Origin: Methylococcaceae bacterium NSP1-2
GTDB taxonomy: Bacteria > Pseudomonadota > Gammaproteobacteria > Methylococcales > Methylomonadaceae
DNA length: 7,387 nucleotides
Direction of reading: 5' to 3'
Assembly (NCBI GenBank): GCA_002256685.1
Contig: NQJH01000272.1
Span: forward strand, 1-7,387
The position numbers were made by a program, and so were the translations under genes. This document shows positions 6,401 to 7,387 of the stretch, piece by piece; position 1 is the stretch's first letter; each line of letters starts with the position of its first letter. The notes under the pieces were generated by a model. That model saw only the letters and a list, made by a program, of their open reading frames with translations, was not told where the DNA came from and did no database searches.

Positions 6401-6926
6401 ACCGCGCTTATTGCTAGTCGATGACGATAACGTGTTCTGCACTGTATTAAAAAGCGCGTTAGAAAAAAGAAATTATGAAGTATTAGTCGCTAACGATGTC
6501 AGCACGGGCATTCTACTCGCCGAACAAAACTTACCCGAATATGCAGTCATTGATTTGCGTATCGGTTATGAGTCGGGCTTAGAACTGGTGAAAGCACTCA
6601 TTGCCTTGGATGATAATACTCAAATTGTTATGTTGACAGGTTTTGCCAGCATTGCCACTGCCGTTGAAGCGATAAAATTAGGTGCAGTACATTACTTAAC
6701 TAAACCTGCCAATGCCGATGAAATCGTCAATGCACTCCATAAAAATGATGGTGATTCGTCAGTGGCTATCAGTGAAAATCCGCTATCCGTCAAACGCTTA
6801 GAATGGGAACATTTACAAAAAGTATTGATGCAGCATGAAGGCAATATTTCCGCCGCCGCACGGGCTTTAAATATGCACCGCCGTACATTGCAACGAAAAC
6901 TGGAAAAAAAACCAGTGCGCGAATAA
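6387..6926 (+). CDS. regA: RegA/PrrA/RoxR/ActR-type response regulator with Fis-like helix-turn-helix
   Basis: Cytoplasmic DNA-binding partner of RegB, controlling redox-dependent genes. From ATG 6387 it has 179 residues, near the family's usual size. The receiver domain (about 5-118) contains LLLVDDD with Asp12-14, phosphoacceptor Asp56 in YAVIDLRI, Thr84 in VMLTGFASIATAVEA and Lys106 in AVHYLTKPANADEI. After a short linker comes the C-terminal helix-turn-helix, WEHLQKVLMQHEGNISAAAR followed by ALNMHRRTLQRKL, nearly the invariant RegA DNA-binding sequence. In-frame ATGs at 6372 and 6378 are also possible; 6378 has GAG 7 bases upstream. Whichever is used, the gene overlaps regB (14 bases from 6387), pointing to translational coupling and a two-gene operon. 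No sco/senC neighbour, common beside regBA in alphaproteobacteria, is seen. Confidence 0.95.
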   Translation: METDKPRLLLVDDDNVFCTVLKSALEKRNYEVLVANDVSTGILLAEQNLPEYAVIDLRIGYESGLELVKALIALDDNTQIVMLTGFASIATAVEAIKLGAVHYLTKPANADEIVNALHKNDGDSSVAISENPLSVKRLEWEHLQKVLMQHEGNISAAARALNMHRRTLQRKLEKKPVRE

Positions 6927-6938
6927 CTAGCTTTGTAG

Positions 6939-6965
6939 GTTGGGTTAGCGATAGCGTAACCCAAC
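6939..6965. repeat. Palindromic repeat GTTGGGTTA...TAACCCAAC downstream of regA
   Basis: Perfect 9-bp arms GTTGGGTTA (6939-6947) and TAACCCAAC (6957-6965) flank GCGATAGCG. I recognise this 'GTAGGTTGGGTTAGCG' palindrome as a widely dispersed bacterial repeat (memory, no search). It begins 12 bases after the regA stop. It could slow or end transcription of regBA, but no T-run follows, so it is not called as a classical terminator. It marks the boundary between the conserved regBA operon and the compositionally different gene at 7019. Confidence 0.8.
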
Positions 6966-7018
6966 ACATACCACGATTTTATTGGTTTACGCTTAGTTCG
7001 TTATGGTGAATAATTAAA

Positions 7019-7387
7019 ATGGAAAACATTTATAAAAATTGGGAACCACTAAAAAATATTCCGCCTAGGCTACATTGTGAAGGAATCCATGATGACTATG
7101 AAGGTTTTCGGATACTACTGAGGGAAAATTATCATTCTCCTGTTTTAAGGGTATTGTTTGATGCAGTTCGTTCTTACAGGTGGTCAGATGAAGGTGATTT
7201 ACTAAGAACCGTCGCATCTATAAATAATCCTAGTAGGTCTTCATTATTTAAAGTTGATAATTCAAGCTGGGTAAAATGGTTTCATGAAGAAACTTATGAT
7301 ATTCATAAAGAGAGAGATATTAAACATTTCGCTATTTACACATCTGACGATTGTATTGATGTGCTATCAGAATTTGAACCTAAAGTG
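7019..7387 (+). CDS. Unrecognised protein, N-terminal 123 residues (right-edge partial)
   Basis: The frame is open from ATG 7019 to the window end with a GGTGA Shine-Dalgarno-like tract 9 bases upstream and an in-frame stop (TGA) just before it. The product begins MENIYKNWEPLKNIPPRLHC and is hydrophilic and rich in aromatic residues (Trp at 8, 55, 84 and 88). No signal peptide, membrane segment or catalytic motif is visible. I do not recognise the family; the small, soluble, Trp-rich character with a C-terminal HFAIYTSDDCIDVLSEFEPK segment resembles orphan proteins found in accessory regions, including toxin-immunity loci, but that is only an impression. Arginine is coded by AGG/AGA seven times against CGN twice, unlike the CGN-dominated upstream genes, which suggests recent acquisition. 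Confidence 0.75.
   Translation, partial: MENIYKNWEPLKNIPPRLHCEGIHDDYEGFRILLRENYHSPVLRVLFDAVRSYRWSDEGDLLRTVASINNPSRSSLFKVDNSSWVKWFHEETYDIHKERDIKHFAIYTSDDCIDVLSEFEPKV

Noticed and set aside
6939..6965. Rho-independent terminator for regBA
   Set aside because: The hairpin is perfect but no U-tract follows on either side; it is called a dispersed repeat with possible secondary effect on transcription.
6692..6967. Minus-strand ORF across the regA C-terminus and the palindrome
   Set aside because: It is antisense to the conserved RegA helix-turn-helix and lacks any recognisable feature.

Overview
The window looks like chromosomal DNA of a moderately AT-rich gammaproteobacterium. The protein relatedness (MreBCD/PBP2, GatB, RegB/RegA) and the two palindromic repeat types, which I associate with sulfur-oxidising Thiotrichales-type and methanotroph genomes, suggest that kind of lineage. 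The taxonomic guess is inference only. No rRNA, tRNA, CRISPR array or transposase gene is visible.

Layout. Positions 1-3319 hold a minus-strand cell-elongation operon read right to left: mreB, mreC, mreD, then mrdA (PBP2), which runs off the left edge. A 210-bp intergenic region (3320-3529) separates it from plus-strand gatB (3530-4963). A cluster of four short palindromes follows (4980-5081), then a two-gene plus-strand operon for a RegB-type redox sensor kinase (5090-6400) and its RegA-type response regulator (start near 6387, end 6926). A second type of palindromic repeat (6939-6965) separates this from an unrecognised, arginine-AGR-rich gene (7019 onward) cut by the right edge.

The main surprise is in the elongation operon. 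mreB reads cleanly for 230 codons and then loses the frame. The remaining 102 codons, in another frame, are a perfect MreB C-terminus starting at PRSFTL. The standard 347-residue length is recovered exactly if 15 residues are restored and two leftover bases discounted, so about 43 bases are missing at 2628-2630. Next door, mreC has its conserved N-terminus (KLIFATGPS) and a well-spaced Shine-Dalgarno, but the codon where ATG is expected is ATA. mreD and the visible part of mrdA look intact. Either this lineage (or this cell/strain) has recently lost normal MreB, with mreC affected too, or the assembly carries two errors in adjacent genes. Raw-read checking decides this.

The genes fall into three functional groups: lateral peptidoglycan synthesis (MreB filament, MreC/MreD membrane scaffold, PBP2 transpeptidase), transamidation of mischarged Glu-tRNA(Gln)/Asp-tRNA(Asn) (GatB), and redox-responsive transcription (RegB/RegA). 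gatB stands alone beside mreB, without the gatC and gatA that lie between mreB and gatB in relatives such as Pseudomonas. I found no convincing novel multi-gene system. The best leads are the mreB/mreC lesions, the missing gatCA, the repeat abutting the regB start, and the foreign-looking terminal gene.
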